NCBI GenBank assembly: GCA_049509915.1
Contig: JBEKZL010000376.1
Coordinates: 1 to 8,315, forward strand
DNA: 8,315 nt
Source: JBEKYD01 sp049509915
GTDB taxonomy: Bacteria > Acidobacteriota > Terriglobia > Bryobacterales > Bryobacteraceae
Direction: 5' to 3'
The position numbers and the translations under genes were made by a program. The notes under the pieces were generated by a model. It saw nothing but the letters and a program-made list of their open reading frames with translations, made no database searches and was not told the DNA's origin. Of this stretch, positions 6,050 to 8,315 are shown piece after piece (position 1 is the stretch's first letter; the number at the start of each line of letters is the position of its first letter).

Positions 6050-7726
6050 ATGATGACACGGCCCTTTTCCATCTTGCTGGCGCTTGGCTGTGCCATGACT
6101 CCCGGCGCGCTCGACGCCCAGCCTGTCTCCATCCAGGTGGATACTCAAACCAGCCTGGGCCCGCTGCGCCCTATCTGGAGTTTCTTCGGCTACGACGAAG
6201 CTAACTACACTTACATGAAGGATGGCAGGAAGTTACTCTCCGAGCTGGCCGATCTTAGCCCGGTCCCTGTCTATGTGCGCACTCACTTCCTGCTGGCTAC
6301 CGGCGACGGCATTCCGGGATTGAAGTGGAGTTCCACCAACGCCTACACCGAAGACGCCTCCGGCAACCCGCGTTATGACTGGACCATCCTCGACCGGATT
6401 TTCGACACTTACCTCGCGCGGAGAATGAAACCGCTGGTCGAGATCGGCTTCATGCCCGAAGCCTTGTCCAGCCAGCCGGAGCCCTATCGCACCAGCCGTC
6501 CGCCGCAGAATCTCTGGACTGGGGTCGGCGCCGCGTATCCGCCGAAAGACTACGGCAAATGGGCCGAGCTGATCTACCAGTGGGTGAAGCATTCGGTCGA
6601 ACGCTATGGCCGGCAGCAGGTGGAAACCTGGTGGTGGGAAGTTTGGAACGAGCCCGACGGGGGCTATTGGAAAGGAACTCCCGAGGAGTACCAGAAGTTG
6701 TACGATTACACCGCCGACGCCCTGAAGCGCGCCCTACCCACGGCGCGCATCGGCGGCCCTCACGTCACCGGCCCGGCCAGCCCGAAAGCCGCTCAATTCC
6801 TGACTGCTTTCCTGGAACACGTGCTGCACGGCAAGAACTATGCTACCGGCAAGACCGGTTCGCCTCTCGACTACGTCGGCTTCCACGCCAAGGGAAACCC
6901 GCAGTTCATCGATGGCTCCGTGGTGATGGGCATCCGAAACCAGTTGCAAAGCCTCGACAAAGGCTTTGAGATCGTCGCCTCCTTCCCGGAACTGAAAGGC
7001 CGCCCGGTCATCATCGGCGAATCCGACCCCGAGGGCTGCGCCGCCTGTTCGGCGCGCTTCAATCCCCAAAACGGCTACCGCAACGGCATCATGTATGCCA
7101 GTTACATGGCCGCTGTCATGCCGCGGCACCTCGATCTGGCCGCCAAACACCAGGTCAATCTGACCGGGGCCGTCACCTGGGCCTTTGAGTTTGAAAACCA
7201 GCCCTATTTCGACGGGTTCCGCGACCTTGCCACCAACGGCATCGATAAACCGGTGCTCAACGTTTTTCGGATGCTCGGCAAAATGACCGGAGACCGCGTG
7301 GCCGTCCGGAACTCCGCCGCCATTCCACTCGACCGGATCGTGGCCGATGGCGTCCGCAACCAGCCCGACGTCTACGCCTTCGCCAGCCGCGATACCCGCT
7401 CGGCCGCGGTGCTTGTCTCCAATTACCAGGATTCCGAAAAGCCCGGCCCTGCCGCCCGGATCGAACTCATCATCGCCGGACTGCCATCCGGCCGTCTCAC
7501 CCTGAATCATTACCGCGTGGATAACCAGTTCAGCAATTCCTACGAGCATTGGAAGAAGATGAGCTCACCCCAGACGCCAACTCCCGCTCAGTATTCCGAA
7601 CTGGAACGCTCCGGCCAGTTGCAGACAATATCCGCGCCGTCATCTATCACCGCCCGGGACGGAAGAGCCAAGGTAAGTTTCTCCCTCCCCCTCCACGGTG
7701 TCTCTCTGGTCCGACTTGCCTGGTAG
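6050..7726 (+). CDS. Secreted glycoside hydrolase, GH39-type (putative beta-xylosidase)
   Basis: This 558-residue protein has an N-terminal signal peptide (hydrophobic about 6-20, probable cleavage near ALDAQ, 20-24) and should act in the periplasm or outside the cell. The clan GH-A (beta/alpha)8 barrel is marked by WEVWNEPDGGYW (196-207), whose Glu201 is the expected acid/base catalyst. Glu324 in IIGESDPEG is the likely nucleophile at the end of a later strand. LWTGVGAAYPPKDYGKW (155-171) and a beta-sandwich tail (about 420-558, ending LHGVSLVRLAW) also fit GH39 beta-xylosidases. The substrate is probably xylan-derived oligosaccharides, but GH39 also includes alpha-L-iduronidases, so specificity is not certain. 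Two ATGs lie in tandem (6050 and 6053), and no clear ribosome site precedes either. It sits between the isomerase (17 bp upstream) and a GH51 arabinofuranosidase on the same strand, a sensible pairing for arabinoxylan breakdown. Confidence 0.82.
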   Translation: MMTRPFSILLALGCAMTPGALDAQPVSIQVDTQTSLGPLRPIWSFFGYDEANYTYMKDGRKLLSELADLSPVPVYVRTHFLLATGDGIPGLKWSSTNAYTEDASGNPRYDWTILDRIFDTYLARRMKPLVEIGFMPEALSSQPEPYRTSRPPQNLWTGVGAAYPPKDYGKWAELIYQWVKHSVERYGRQQVETWWWEVWNEPDGGYWKGTPEEYQKLYDYTADALKRALPTARIGGPHVTGPASPKAAQFLTAFLEHVLHGKNYATGKTGSPLDYVGFHAKGNPQFIDGSVVMGIRNQLQSLDKGFEIVASFPELKGRPVIIGESDPEGCAACSARFNPQNGYRNGIMYASYMAAVMPRHLDLAAKHQVNLTGAVTWAFEFENQPYFDGFRDLATNGIDKPVLNVFRMLGKMTGDRVAVRNSAAIPLDRIVADGVRNQPDVYAFASRDTRSAAVLVSNYQDSEKPGPAARIELIIAGLPSGRLTLNHYRVDNQFSNSYEHWKKMSSPQTPTPAQYSELERSGQLQTISAPSSITARDGRAKVSFSLPLHGVSLVRLAW

Positions 7727-7809
7727 GATCGCCCTCTCGTAGGGCACCGGCCCCCGGCCCATCCCGCTGCGATTAGAATAGGATTCGGTCCGCATATCGG
7801 CTATAAACA
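7727..7809 (+). promoter_or_regulatory. Short spacer before the GH51 gene
   Basis: The 83 bp contain a small hairpin, GCCCT (7731-7735) with AGGGC (7741-7745) around CTCGT, with no T-run after it. They also contain a TAGAAT (7774-7779) that could act as a -10 for the next gene. A TATAAA (7802-7807) lies only 2 nt before the ATG, and no Shine-Dalgarno sequence is visible. Either the GH51 gene is read from the upstream transcript with a weak site, or it has its own start within this spacer. Confidence 0.25.
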
Positions 7810-8315
7810 ATGAAACGCTTTCTTCGACTTCTACCTCCGCTGCTGCTGTTCCAGGTTTCGCCGGCATTCCTGGGCGCACAGGCGGTGATCAAGATCGACA
7901 CCGACCGCGTGATCGGGGAGGTCGATCCCCATCTATTCGGTAACTTCACCGAGCACCTCGGCCGCTGCATCTATGGCGGCATCTTCGAGGAAGGCAGTCC
8001 CCTGGCCGACGAGAACGGCTTTCGTAAAGACGTATTGGAGGCCGTGCATGGACTGGGAGTGACAGTCTTGCGCTGGCCGGGCGGAAACTTCGCTTCGGGC
8101 TATAACTGGATGGACGGCATCGGCCCGCGCGACCAGCGTCCGGCGCGCCGCGACGATGCCTGGGGCTCGCTCGAATCGAACCGTTTCGGCACTGACGAGT
8201 TCCTCAAATACTGCCAGCGCGTGGGCGCCGAGCCCTATCTCTGCATCAATGCCGGCTTGGGATCGGTCGACGAGGCGCGTAAATGGGTGGAGTACTGCAA
8301 CGAACCGGGCGACAC
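7810..8315 (+). CDS. Secreted alpha-L-arabinofuranosidase, GH51 (partial, 3' end outside window)
   Basis: The frame opens with ATG at 7810 and stays open for 168 codons to the window end. A signal peptide covers about 1-24 (basic MKRFLR, hydrophobic core, then AFLGAQA). The mature part matches the N-terminal region of GH51 alpha-L-arabinofuranosidases, which remove arabinose side chains from arabinoxylan and arabinan. Landmarks are GEVDPHLFGNFTEHLGRCIYG (36-56), LRWPGGNFASGYNW (87-100), DGIGPRDQRPARR (102-114), FGTDEFLKYC (126-135) and INAGLGSVDEARKWVEYCN (146-164). The Glu acid/base and nucleophile lie further on, outside the window, so activity cannot be judged. GH51 enzymes are often cytoplasmic; the signal peptide here points to an exported form, in line with the preceding GH39 enzyme. 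Confidence 0.9.
   Translation, partial: MKRFLRLLPPLLLFQVSPAFLGAQAVIKIDTDRVIGEVDPHLFGNFTEHLGRCIYGGIFEEGSPLADENGFRKDVLEAVHGLGVTVLRWPGGNFASGYNWMDGIGPRDQRPARRDDAWGSLESNRFGTDEFLKYCQRVGAEPYLCINAGLGSVDEARKWVEYCNEPGD

Noticed and set aside
6734..7549. Minus-strand open frame of 271 codons
   Set aside because: It is antisense to the GH39 gene, without a domain or a plausible start region.
7731..7745. Intrinsic terminator after the GH39 gene
   Set aside because: The stem is only 5 bp and no T-run follows, so it is not supported.
1..8315. CRISPR array, insertion sequence, tRNA or rRNA
   Set aside because: No regularly spaced repeats, transposase motifs, terminal inverted repeats or RNA gene signatures were seen.

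Overview
The window looks like chromosomal DNA of a high-GC soil-type Acidobacteria, most likely in or near the Solibacter/Bryobacter group. The main clue is the extracellular C-terminal domain at the end of the secreted S53 peptidase gene: it resembles the TIGR03437 domain that is greatly expanded in Solibacter. Secreted plant-cell-wall enzymes and an acid-type sedolisin/kumamolisin peptidase fit a heterotrophic soil lifestyle. The taxonomic call is inference; no rRNA or marker gene is present.

Layout. The left part is read from the minus strand. At the edge lie the first 12 codons of an unknown gene (1-36). Upstream of it is a short spacer rich in ACAGAC repeats and an inverted repeat, then a YegS/DagK-type lipid kinase (130-1056). 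A 335-bp gap separates the kinase from a large secreted S53 peptidase gene (1392-5098). The gap holds a tandem 16-bp repeat that places two exact TATAAT hexamers upstream of the kinase, and a very strong GC-rich palindrome. The peptidase gene is broken by two single-base frameshifts, both at G/C runs (near 3118-3121 and 2857-2859). Removing one base at each gives one continuous 1234-residue protein.

The right part is read from the plus strand. After a 199-bp divergent spacer come a hydroxypyruvate-isomerase-type sugar isomerase (5298-6032), a secreted GH39-type glycosidase 17 bp later (6050-7726), and 83 bp further on the start of a secreted GH51 alpha-L-arabinofuranosidase that runs off the window (7810-8315). 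These three look like one transcription unit for (arabino)xylan use. The two glycosidases would release pentoses outside the cytoplasm, and the isomerase would act on a small hydroxy-/keto-acid or ketose inside the cell.

The two most notable points are the double frameshift in the peptidase and an internal in-frame gap of about 19 residues in the isomerase. That gap falls exactly at a CACATC-CACATC direct repeat and removes a stretch that the E. coli Hyi family member has. I see no mobile element, CRISPR array, tRNA or rRNA, and nothing that amounts to a clearly new multi-gene system.
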